A DNA stretch of 20,365 nucleotides from the NCBI GenBank assembly GCA_003487955.1, contig DNNJ01000189.1, positions 1-20,365 of the forward strand, in the 5' to 3' direction. The notes beneath the pieces are model-generated. The model was not told where the DNA came from. It saw only the letters and a program-made list of their open reading frames with translations, and searched no databases. This DNA is from Clostridiales bacterium (GTDB taxonomy: Bacteria; Bacillota; Clostridia; Tissierellales; Sedimentibacteraceae). The position numbers and the translations under genes are program-made. Position 1 is the stretch's first letter. Every line of letters begins with the position of its first letter. Positions 4,605 to 12,248 of this stretch are shown here, piece by piece.

Positions 4605-6659
4605 TTACTTATTATGATTCTCTTTGTTTAATTTAATATCTATATAATTTAAAAACGAAATACCGTTTTGTGTTATTTTACTTCCTTGTTTTGTTTTACC
4701 AACATTTATAAATCCATGATGGCTGAGTTTTGAAAGTCTATGACGAACCTTTTCAATTGAAATTTCAATACCTAAATTATTCATCAGTCTGCAAATGGCA
4801 GTTTTGCCCATTGAAGATTTTTCTATATAGGCTGTATAGAGGCTTTTAAGTATTATATGAAACTCTTCGATAATGGATTCCTTGTAATTGGACAATATAT
4901 TCTCAAATTCAATGTTATATGATGATTCTAAATCCATATTTATTTTAAATTCTTCAGGGATATCGTCCGGCGTTATCTCATCGGTATCACATAGTGTTTC
5001 TAAGAAGTAAATTAAATTCTGAAGCTCTCTGACATTACCGGGCCAAGAATATTTTTTGAGTATGTTGATAGAATCATTATTAAAATATTTTGTACTGTTA
5101 AGGTTATCAAAAAAATATTCGGTAAATAAAGGGATGTCCTCAGATCTGCTATTTAAATTAGGAAGGTTAATATATAAGACCTTCAACCTGTAATATAGGT
5201 CTTTTCGAAACTTGCCCTTTTCAACAAGAGAAAAAAGGTCTTTGTTAGTAGCTGAAATAACTCTAACATCTATGGGTATTATTTTATTTGCTCCTATTCG
5301 CATAATTTCCTTTTCTTGCAGCACACGCAATAGCTTTTGTTGAATATGAAGGGAAATATCTCCTATTTCATCAATAAATATTGTGCCATTATGTGCTAAT
5401 TCAAATAATCCCGCTTTACCACCTTTTACTGCCCCTGTAAAAGAACCCTGTTCATAACCAAATAATTCGCTTTCAACAAGGTTGTCCGGGAGGGATGCTG
5501 AATTAATGGCTACAAAAGGCTTATGCGCTCTTGTAGAGCCGTTGTGTATCGCCTGAGCGAACATTTCCTTACCTGTTCCATTATCTCCTTGTATTAAAAC
5601 TGCAAAATTACTTTTTGCAATCTTCTTAGCTTCATTTATTGTAGACTTTATTATATTACTTTCCCCAATTATATTTTCAAAAGAATATTTAGCTGTAAAT
5701 CCTTTATCCATAAGTTTTTTACGCACATTTGATTCTACCGCTTGTATATGTGAAACTTTTTGGATATTTAAAATGAATCCTTTAATGCTGTTAGGGAATT
5801 TTAGTTTTGTAACAAGTAGTTTTTTATCTTTATAGTTTATTACTTCATATAAGACATCATCTTTTTTGTATATGATATTTAGTAAGCATTGTTCAAATTC
5901 AATTTCTTTGTAGCTTTTCGATAATAATTCATGATAGTCAATATCTAATAATTCCGAAAATGACTTGTTACAGAATATAGTATTTTCATTTTTATCTATA
6001 CATAGGATACCTTCTGATACTATTTCTAAAATTCCCTGAAGATTCTGATTCATCATAGCCATGTGGTGGTTAGAAACAGACATATATTCTGTATATTTTT
6101 TTAATATTTGAATTAACTTACTTGATGTCAGTTTTAATTCGACAAATATCTTCATTAGTGTATATATATTTAAATCACTGAATTTTACATATACTATTCT
6201 TTTATTTGTTAAGTTTTTTAACGGTGTAGGCACTATAGATAAAATGATGTCCGATGGTTCAACCTCAAATTGTTCATAATAGGGTAATAATGTTAAATGA
6301 TTAATTCCAATGTTTTCCAGTAAATCTATTACTTCTTCGGCACCTTTCTTGTTTGAACCTGCAACATATATTATAGTACCTGAATTAATGCTCAAAAGTT
6401 TCGTTAAACTTTTCATATCAAAATTTCTTTCAGCAAGAACTATAGGAATTCTTCTTGTAATTCGATTTTGTACTATAGACATTATGTAATAGCTTGAACA
6501 TAATAGCAAATCATAATCATCATAATTATCATCTAATTCATCAGGATATAAGATTTTATCTAACTGAAAACCTGCTCCGAAGACATTAATTAACTCATCT
6601 GCTATAATATCATTTGTACCTTTAAAGCCGGAAATTATTGCTATTCTACATTTATTCAT
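4605..6659 (-). CDS. Sigma-54-dependent transcriptional activator with PAS-like and winged-helix-like domains
   Basis: A 684-residue enhancer-binding protein. Residues about 1-190 form a PrpR_N/receptor-like sensory region; 200-300 look like a PAS domain (GILEIVSEGILCIDKNENTI). The AAA+ domain (about 325-565) has Walker A GDNGTGKE (358-365), the sigma-54 contact loop as GSFTGA (405-410; the common form is GAFTGA), Walker B TIFIDEIGD (426-434), the RKDLYYRL arginine-finger region and WPGNVRELQN. The C-terminus (about 600-672; SIEKVRHRLSKLSHHGFI, then KITQNGISFL) looks like a winged helix, not the usual Fis-type helix. Start: the second ATG is chosen because GGGAG touches the first ATG (6665) but is 6 nt from this one. 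It is divergent from the peptide operon, which has a sigma-54 promoter, and is the likely activator of it. The inducer is unknown. Confidence 0.9.
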   Translation of the reverse strand: MNKCRIAIISGFKGTNDIIADELINVFGAGFQLDKILYPDELDDNYDDYDLLLCSSYYIMSIVQNRITRRIPIVLAERNFDMKSLTKLLSINSGTIIYVAGSNKKGAEEVIDLLENIGINHLTLLPYYEQFEVEPSDIILSIVPTPLKNLTNKRIVYVKFSDLNIYTLMKIFVELKLTSSKLIQILKKYTEYMSVSNHHMAMMNQNLQGILEIVSEGILCIDKNENTIFCNKSFSELLDIDYHELLSKSYKEIEFEQCLLNIIYKKDDVLYEVINYKDKKLLVTKLKFPNSIKGFILNIQKVSHIQAVESNVRKKLMDKGFTAKYSFENIIGESNIIKSTINEAKKIAKSNFAVLIQGDNGTGKEMFAQAIHNGSTRAHKPFVAINSASLPDNLVESELFGYEQGSFTGAVKGGKAGLFELAHNGTIFIDEIGDISLHIQQKLLRVLQEKEIMRIGANKIIPIDVRVISATNKDLFSLVEKGKFRKDLYYRLKVLYINLPNLNSRSEDIPLFTEYFFDNLNSTKYFNNDSINILKKYSWPGNVRELQNLIYFLETLCDTDEITPDDIPEEFKINMDLESSYNIEFENILSNYKESIIEEFHIILKSLYTAYIEKSSMGKTAICRLMNNLGIEISIEKVRHRLSKLSHHGFINVGKTKQGSKITQNGISFLNYIDIKLNKENHNK

Positions 6660-6704
6660 TGTCATCTCCCATAAGTATGCATTATTAAAACCATTTCTTA
6701 AATA

Positions 6705-6733
6705 AGTTTATAATATTTTACGAACAATGTCAA
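6705..6733 (-). promoter_or_regulatory. Sigma-A promoter of the activator gene
   Basis: The minus strand has a perfect TTGACA (6733-6728), a 17-bp spacer and TAAACT (6710-6705, four of six). It lies about 45 bp before the start codon. Confidence 0.55.
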
Positions 6734-6746
6734 TAATTTATAAACT
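6705..6746. promoter_or_regulatory. Inverted repeat straddling the activator promoter (candidate activator site 1)
   Basis: AGTTTATAA (6705-6713) is a perfect 9-bp inverted match to TTATAAACT (6738-6746), 33 bp apart centre to centre, about three helical turns. One arm covers the -10 and the other lies just upstream of the -35 of the activator's own promoter. It is also 150-190 bp upstream of the operon's sigma-54 promoter, a usual enhancer distance, so it could serve both autoregulation and activation. Confidence 0.45.
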
Positions 6747-6759
6747 ATCAAGTTATTAA

Positions 6760-6801
6760 TTGAGTTAAAATATAATTAAAACACCCCATAATATAACTCA
6801 A
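6760..6801. promoter_or_regulatory. Inverted repeat, candidate activator site 2
   Basis: TTGAGTTA (6760-6767) and TAACTCAA (6794-6801) are perfect 8-bp inverted arms, 34 bp apart centre to centre, nearly the same spacing as site 1 but of different sequence. It lies about 95-135 bp upstream of the -24 element. Chance occurrence in AT-rich DNA cannot be ruled out. Confidence 0.35.
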
Positions 6802-6893
6802 ATAAAAATATTCATATTTTTGGTAGGTCTAATAATTAGTAAAGTGTACTTAATTAATGGGTTTGTAACTTTTTTTATTATATACCATTTGTT

Positions 6894-6910
6894 TGGCATG
6901 CTTTATGCAT
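6894..6910 (+). promoter_or_regulatory. Sigma-54 (-24/-12) promoter of the peptide operon
   Basis: TTGGCATGCTTTATGCAT (6893-6910) carries the invariant GG (6895-6896) and GC (6907-6908) with exactly ten bases between, and the -24 side TTGGCA is near consensus. Transcription would start near 6920, about 50 bp before the first gene. No good sigma-A promoter was seen in the same stretch. A sigma-54 activator gene is divergent from it. Confidence 0.8.
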
Positions 6911-6967
6911 ACATATATAGGATAAAGTGAAACTTAGTTGTTGATAATTACACTCATGAAGGAAAGG

Positions 6968-7474
6968 ATGGTGGCATTGGAATTTGACAGCGTAATAAAT
7001 AAACGTACAAGTGTAAGAAAGTATCTAAAAAAGGGTGTTTTAGCAGAGGACATAAAAGCTGTTATAGATTGTGGAAAAAGAGCACCGGCTGCTTGTAATT
7101 TACGTGCATTAGAAACTATGGTAATAACAGATGAGTCAGATAAAACTAAAATAGTTAATACGACTTATAAAGGAAGTATTCGTAATAATAACGGTATCCA
7201 ATCCTGGATGTTGAGTGCACCTGTTTTTTTAATAATCTATATGGATATGGATAAATGCAAAAAAAAATATGGAGAAGATGACTATAAAAAGGATGCTTAC
7301 TTGAATGCATCTGCCAGCATTGAAAATATGTTGCTAAAAGCTGTAGATTTAGGAATGGGCAGCTGTTATGTTACCGGTTTTAGAGAAAAGGAACTTACAA
7401 GTTTTATTAATATTGATAATGATAAAGAAGTTATTGCCATATTAACTTTAGGCTATGAAGATAAAGCTAAATAA
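6968..7474 (+). CDS. Nitroreductase-family flavoprotein
   Basis: A 168-residue protein of the FMN-dependent nitroreductase family. It begins with the typical FDSVINKRTSVRKYLKKGV, where the R-x-S-x-R-x-Y pattern contacts FMN, continues with KRAPAACNLRALE (the P-S/A-x-x-N-x-Q-like segment), and ends with LGMGSCYVTGF and AILTLGYEDKAK, the usual second FMN site and tail. Family members transfer hydride from NAD(P)H to nitro compounds, quinones, flavins or enones; some relatives oxidise peptides. It is the first gene after the sigma-54 promoter and 26 bp before the dipeptidase gene, so it belongs to the operon. The start is uncertain: ATG 6968 has AAGGA 5 nt upstream; ATG 6956 lacks an RBS; TTG 6977 gives the shortest form. 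Its role in peptide breakdown is not clear. Confidence 0.8.
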   Translation: MVALEFDSVINKRTSVRKYLKKGVLAEDIKAVIDCGKRAPAACNLRALETMVITDESDKTKIVNTTYKGSIRNNNGIQSWMLSAPVFLIIYMDMDKCKKKYGEDDYKKDAYLNASASIENMLLKAVDLGMGSCYVTGFREKELTSFINIDNDKEVIAILTLGYEDKAK

Positions 7475-7500
7475 TAAATTTTATAATTTGGAGGGTTGTT

Positions 7501-8712
7501 ATGAACAAAAAGGATTCTTACAAGGGATATGAATCGTATTCTTATCTAAAGAAAGGAGTTGACTACAAAGAATTTAAACTCGCTAAGGAAATAAACAGAG
7601 TTGAGCCTTATATAATTCCATTGGACAGTTATCAAGAAAAAAAATTTAAGGATTTTGTTAACAATAATCTTATTATTTCATTACATGATCATCCTATAGT
7701 AATACCGGAAGATATAAACGAACTTATGCAATACGAAAGAGCAGGAAAAGAGCATATGGCATATAAAGGCTTATCAGACTCTTGTATTGATGCTATTTTT
7801 GATAATATGATGGATGGTACATGTGTTATAAGCTCGGATGCGGGCTGGAAGTGGGTTGACGTTATTCATGATATTGGCATGAGGAGCTGTGACATTGAGC
7901 ATCAAGATTTTGTAATCAAAGGTTACGGTATTGAAGATATTTATAGAGCAAAGTCAGAAGGGAAAATAGCATGGTTTATTTCACTTGAAAGTTCCACCAT
8001 GATAGAAAACGAAGTAGATAGGCTGGATATATTATATGGTCTTGGTGTCAGGATAATGGGAATAACGTACAGCGAATCTAACAGCTTGGGCTCCGGACTT
8101 AAAGAAAAAAGAGACGGAGGTCTGACTAGTTTTGGAAGGAAAGCCGTTGATAGAATGAATGCTTTAGGAATAGCTGTCGATGTTTCCCATTGCGGAGTGC
8201 AAACTGCTCTTGACACAATAGAATATAGTAAAAAGCCGATATTCATAACACATACAGGAGCAAGAGGCCTTTGGAATATGAATAGACTAATGCCTGATGA
8301 AGTGTTTATATCGTGTGCTGAGAAAGGTGGTGTGATTGGAATTGAAGCGGCTCCTCACACAACAGTAACAAAGGCACATAAAAGTCACAGTATAGAATCA
8401 TATATGGAACATTTCGAATATATTAAGAATCTTGTAGGTATAGAACATGTAGCATTTGGACCTGACGCTTTGTATGGAGATCATGTAGGCCTTCATAATT
8501 TGTTTTCTTCTAATATGTCTATTTCAGAAGGTATGAAATCACACGATACTGCATATGACAAAATTGAATATGTTAAAGGAATGGAGAACCCTACGGAAGC
8601 CATGACAAATATTATCAGATGGCTGATTAAAAACAATTATTCTGAAGAAGACATGAATAAAGTCCTTGGGAAAAATATAATACGTGTTTTAAAACAAGTA
8701 TGGGTTAGATAG
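7501..8712 (+). CDS. Peptidase M19 (membrane/renal dipeptidase)-like metallohydrolase
   Basis: A 403-residue amidohydrolase-superfamily protein of the M19 dipeptidase group, whose members cleave dipeptides, often L-D or D-residue forms, and some beta-lactams. Landmarks: SLHDHP (metal site, 61-65), WFISLESS with the bridging Glu position at E163, LYGLGVRIMGITY (178-190), DVSHCG (H230), FITHTGARGL (H251), NRLMPDE (261-267) and VAFGPDALYGDH (317-328, standing for the usual GSDFDG). The M19 HxD is HDH (62-64), so Asp is replaced by His. There is no signal peptide, so it acts in the cytoplasm on imported substrate. GGAGGG lies 5 nt before the ATG. About 45 N-terminal residues precede the barrel. 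It sits between the nitroreductase and racemase genes. Family call is firm; exact substrate is not. Confidence 0.82.
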   Translation: MNKKDSYKGYESYSYLKKGVDYKEFKLAKEINRVEPYIIPLDSYQEKKFKDFVNNNLIISLHDHPIVIPEDINELMQYERAGKEHMAYKGLSDSCIDAIFDNMMDGTCVISSDAGWKWVDVIHDIGMRSCDIEHQDFVIKGYGIEDIYRAKSEGKIAWFISLESSTMIENEVDRLDILYGLGVRIMGITYSESNSLGSGLKEKRDGGLTSFGRKAVDRMNALGIAVDVSHCGVQTALDTIEYSKKPIFITHTGARGLWNMNRLMPDEVFISCAEKGGVIGIEAAPHTTVTKAHKSHSIESYMEHFEYIKNLVGIEHVAFGPDALYGDHVGLHNLFSSNMSISEGMKSHDTAYDKIEYVKGMENPTEAMTNIIRWLIKNNYSEEDMNKVLGKNIIRVLKQVWVR

Positions 8713-8723
8713 GAGATAGTTAA

Positions 8724-9470
8724 ATGAGTAATATATTATATGTTATGCCGGGCACAGGAGCAACCTTAGATGAAATTGCAAGAAGAGAAAAAATTGCAAA
8801 TTCCTTTTTAATTAATAAGAACAATAAAGTAAAAGTCGTGGACACAGATGAAGGTCCTGAATCTATAGAATCATCAATAGAAGGAGATTTAAGTGTAAGA
8901 GGAGTTTTAAGAAAGCTAATAGAAGAAAAGGGAAGTTATGATGCAGTTATAATTGGCTGCGGTGATGATCCGGGGTTGTTTTCAGTAAGAGAACTTATGG
9001 ATGTTCCGGTTATAGGTCCCATGGAAACATCTATAGCATACTCAAGCATGTTAGGCGATAAATTTGGATATATAACTATTTCTGAGGAATCATTATCTGA
9101 AACCAGGATGATTTTTAGGAAGTATGGTGTTGAAAGTAAATGTGCTTCAATAAGGTCAATGAATGTAACAGTTGATGAAATGATAAATAATAAAATATCT
9201 GAGAAAGATTTCTTAGATACTTTTGTGAGGGAGGTGAAATCAGCTGTAAATTGTGGAGCGTCTACGATTTTATTAGGTTGTATGTCTATGGCGTATATGC
9301 TAATCGATGAAAAGGTAAAAGATATTATAGATATACCGATTATTAATCCGGCTAAAGTATCAGTGTGTACTGCGGAGGTAATGATATCTTTAGGATTAAA
9401 ACACAGTATTTATACATATCCAAAACCAAATCTACTAAAACTAAAATCTACTGTTTTACCTGAACTTTAA
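8724..9470 (+). CDS. Aspartate/glutamate/hydantoin racemase family protein
   Basis: A 248-residue cofactor-independent racemase-family protein. The two catalytic cysteines are visible: C79 in VIIGCGDDPGL and C186 in ILLGCMSMA. The first motif with DDPGL, followed by VPVIGPMETS, is closer to hydantoin racemases (the CxDDPG pattern) than to glutamate racemase of cell-wall synthesis. These enzymes invert an alpha-carbon stereocentre with a two-Cys acid/base pair. It begins 11 bp after the dipeptidase gene (GGAG upstream) and precedes the transporter genes, so it may convert D-residues released by the dipeptidase, or racemise a cyclic substrate. No hydantoinase gene is present here. Other members of the superfamily (arylmalonate decarboxylase, maleate isomerase) are less likely. 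Confidence 0.8.
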   Translation: MSNILYVMPGTGATLDEIARREKIANSFLINKNNKVKVVDTDEGPESIESSIEGDLSVRGVLRKLIEEKGSYDAVIIGCGDDPGLFSVRELMDVPVIGPMETSIAYSSMLGDKFGYITISEESLSETRMIFRKYGVESKCASIRSMNVTVDEMINNKISEKDFLDTFVREVKSAVNCGASTILLGCMSMAYMLIDEKVKDIIDIPIINPAKVSVCTAEVMISLGLKHSIYTYPKPNLLKLKSTVLPEL

Positions 9471-9492
9471 AATTTATTATAAGGAGAAAGCT

Positions 9493-11091
9493 ATGAAAAA
9501 ATCTATTAAAAAAGTGTCTTTAATATTGATGGTACTGTGTATTTTATTGACTTTAATCGGTTGTGGCAGCAACAACACTCAACCGAGCGAATCTAATGAA
9601 CAAAATAAGGAAAATTCTGAAAATAAGTTAAATATGTTTACATATGTTACACATTCTGACCCTATGGTATTTTGGGACCCTGCTGAAACTTGGGCAGCTG
9701 AAATAATAGTAATGCAAAATTTATATGAATCATTGGTAAGAATAGATCCTGTTGATGACAGTATAATACCTGTTCTTGCAACGGATTGGGTTCGTTCAGA
9801 GGATGGTCTTGAATGGAGATTTACCCTTAGAGAAGGAGTTAAATTTCATAGTGGAAAGATACTGACACCGGATATGGCAGCAAGGTCATTGATGAGAACT
9901 ATTGAAATAGGAAAAGGAGCTGCCTACGTATGGGATGGAGTTGAAGATATAGTAGCTGACGGTAACGAGCTCGTATTTAAATTAAGCAGACCTTTACCTC
10001 TTTTACAGATTGTTTCAGCTTCATATGGAGCATATATATACGATCCTGATATCGAGAGGGATTGGTATTATGAAGCAAACGCTGATGGAACCGGACCATA
10101 CAAGATGATGTCATACCAAAAAGACAGTGAAATGATTCTTGAAAAACATACCGATTATTGGGGTGGATGGGATGACAAAGACGGACATTTTGATGTTGCT
10201 GTTGTTAAAACAATTGCAGAATCATCCATCAGAAGACAGCTTATAGTCAGTGGTGAAGTAGATTTTATACAACAGTTATCAGTTGAAGATATAGAGGCAA
10301 TAAAAAACGAACCCGGGATATCTGTATCAAATGTGGTGTCATTTCAACAACTGAATGCTTTTCTTAATACTCAAAAGGAACCTCTTAACAATAAATATAT
10401 TAGACAGGCTATTAGTTATCTAACTCCATATCAGGATATTGTAGACCATGTTATGATGGGTAATGCAACTCAGGCAAGAGGTGTTATACCACCTAATTTA
10501 TGGGGATATGGAGAAAATTTATTACAATATACCTATGACCTTGATAAAGCAAAAGAACTGTTAGCAAAAGGCGGATATCCTGACGGAGGATTTAAACTCC
10601 TATATACTTATACATCAGGTGATACAAATCTTCAGAAAGTTGGAGAACTTCTAAAAGATTCTTTTGCAAGAGCAAATATAGATTTGGAACTAAGAGCTAT
10701 GACTACAGACGCGAAATATAATTTAACTAAAGCCCAGGATCCTAACGAAAGACAAGATATAACATTACTATATTGGTGGCCGGATAATCTAGATCCGGTA
10801 GGATATATGGATTCACAGTTTCATAGTGAAGAAGAGGTAGGTTTTAACTTTGCATATTATTCAAATTCTGAGGTAGATAGGCTCATAGATGAAGCTATAG
10901 AATTATCGGGAATCTCTATAGAGGAAGCTTCCGAAAAATACATTGAAGCTCAAGAGATAATAATTGAAGAAGCACCTGCATTATTCTTATACTGTGAAAA
11001 TTATATTAGACCTTATAGAAGTGATATTAAAGGTTATATAGATAATCCTGTTTACCCGAATGTTGTATATTTTTATGATGTTTATAGATAA
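9493..11091 (+). CDS. Peptide ABC transporter substrate-binding lipoprotein (SBP_bac_5; DppA/OppA type)
   Basis: A 532-residue extracellular lipoprotein that captures a peptide or similar ligand for the importer encoded downstream. The signal ends with the lipobox TLIGC (Cys at 24), followed by a Ser/Asn/Glu-rich linker. The body shows family-5 marks: NLYESLVRIDP (about 76-86), LATDWVRSEDGLEWRFTLREGVKFHSGK (two parts of the family signature), GTGPYKMMSYQKD, and the C-terminal LFLYCENYIRPYRSDIKGY. Length is normal. AAGGAG lies 6 nt before the ATG and the gap to the racemase gene is 22 bp. A 131-bp gap with a stem-loop separates it from the permeases, a layout that lets the binding protein be made in excess. 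Ligand specificity cannot be read; dipeptide-type is the default. Confidence 0.9.
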   Translation: MKKSIKKVSLILMVLCILLTLIGCGSNNTQPSESNEQNKENSENKLNMFTYVTHSDPMVFWDPAETWAAEIIVMQNLYESLVRIDPVDDSIIPVLATDWVRSEDGLEWRFTLREGVKFHSGKILTPDMAARSLMRTIEIGKGAAYVWDGVEDIVADGNELVFKLSRPLPLLQIVSASYGAYIYDPDIERDWYYEANADGTGPYKMMSYQKDSEMILEKHTDYWGGWDDKDGHFDVAVVKTIAESSIRRQLIVSGEVDFIQQLSVEDIEAIKNEPGISVSNVVSFQQLNAFLNTQKEPLNNKYIRQAISYLTPYQDIVDHVMMGNATQARGVIPPNLWGYGENLLQYTYDLDKAKELLAKGGYPDGGFKLLYTYTSGDTNLQKVGELLKDSFARANIDLELRAMTTDAKYNLTKAQDPNERQDITLLYWWPDNLDPVGYMDSQFHSEEEVGFNFAYYSNSEVDRLIDEAIELSGISIEEASEKYIEAQEIIIEEAPALFLYCENYIRPYRSDIKGYIDNPVYPNVVYFYDVYR

Positions 11092-11169
11092 CAAGAGATA
11101 TATAAAGCCATAGTTATATACACTCTTTTCTTTCAGATGAAAAATTTGGAAAGCTAAAAATCAAATAGA

Positions 11170-11190
11170 GGGCTGCTATTTTAGCAGCCC
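11170..11190 (+). terminator. Intercistronic stem-loop between the binding-protein and permease genes
   Basis: GGGCTGCT/AGCAGCCC, an 8-bp GC-rich perfect stem with a 5-nt ATTTT loop, in the 131-bp gap. No U-tract follows, so it probably slows decay of the upstream mRNA or gives partial termination and lowers permease levels relative to the binding protein. Confidence 0.55.
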
Positions 11191-11222
11191 CCATGTTAAG
11201 ATTATGATAAGGAAGTGAAAAT

Positions 11223-12248
11223 GTGGGAAAGTTTATTGTAAAGCGTATTGCAGGAGGCATATTAATCCTTATAGTTGCATTTACTATGGTCTTTTTCTTG
11301 TCTAGAGTTATTCCTTCAGACCCGGCCTTAAAATGGGTCGGAGCTCACGCTACAAAGGAACAGAAAGAAGCAGCTATTATTGAATTGGGATTAGACAAGC
11401 CTATTTCTGAACAATATGTAGATTATTTTAAAAATTTGCTTAAAGGCGATCTGGGAATATCAATAGTATCTAAAAGACCGGTAGCTGTAGAGCTTAAGGA
11501 AGCCATACCAAATACATTGGAGCTTGTATTTATAAGTGTTATATTAGCTTTTTTAGTAGGTATGCCTATTGGTGTTTATTCAGCTAATAAGGAAAATACT
11601 ATTTTCGACCATACAGGAAGAGTTTTTTCTGTTGGAATACTATCAATGCCTGCATTTGTCGTAGCTCTATTTCTGCAGATGATTTTTTCTACCCGGCTTG
11701 GGCTGCTGCCTTTGACGGGACAAATGGAGACAATGACAAAACTTATGAATCCTATAGAAAGTGTAACTGGATTCACCATGCTTGATTCAATTATAACAGG
11801 TAACTGGGCAGCATTTAAAGATATATTAATACATTCAGTATTGCCTGTGCTAACACTGATGTCATATCCTCTTGGACTGACTGCGAGAATGACCAGGTCT
11901 ATTTTGTTGGAAGTATTGAATGAGGATTATATACGTGCTGAGCGGGCATATGGTATAAAAGAAAGAAAAATAATATGGATATATTCTATTAAGAATGTTA
12001 TTGGAACAGTTATAACTGTATTGGCACTGTCAACAGGCTATACATTAGTAAATACCTTTGTTATAGAGTCAATATTCAGTTGGCCAGGAGTAGGGAATTA
12101 CATTGGACGTTCAGTTGTTAATCTTGACTATCCTGCAATAATAGGAGTAACATTGTTTGCAGCTATAGCCTATGTGATTTTAAATATGATAGCAGACATT
12201 ATAATAGCTCTTGATCCAAGAGTCAGGGTTGTAGGAGGTGAAGATTAA
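11223..12248 (+). CDS. dppB: Peptide ABC transporter permease (DppB/OppB type)
   Basis: A 341-residue inner-membrane protein with six predicted membrane segments; the first is about residues 9-30. Typical DppB features are FLSRVIPSDPA, the GDLGIS segment (75-80), LARMTRSILLEVLNEDYIRAERAYG (EAA loop that docks on the ATPases, read here as two motifs) and the tail IIIALDPRVR. The start is GTG at 11223 with AAGGAAG about 7 nt upstream; the ATG at 11221 is out of frame. Its stop codon overlaps the dppC start by one base (TAATG), so translation is coupled. Forms the channel with DppC. Confidence 0.9.
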   Translation: MGKFIVKRIAGGILILIVAFTMVFFLSRVIPSDPALKWVGAHATKEQKEAAIIELGLDKPISEQYVDYFKNLLKGDLGISIVSKRPVAVELKEAIPNTLELVFISVILAFLVGMPIGVYSANKENTIFDHTGRVFSVGILSMPAFVVALFLQMIFSTRLGLLPLTGQMETMTKLMNPIESVTGFTMLDSIITGNWAAFKDILIHSVLPVLTLMSYPLGLTARMTRSILLEVLNEDYIRAERAYGIKERKIIWIYSIKNVIGTVITVLALSTGYTLVNTFVIESIFSWPGVGNYIGRSVVNLDYPAIIGVTLFAAIAYVILNMIADIIIALDPRVRVVGGED

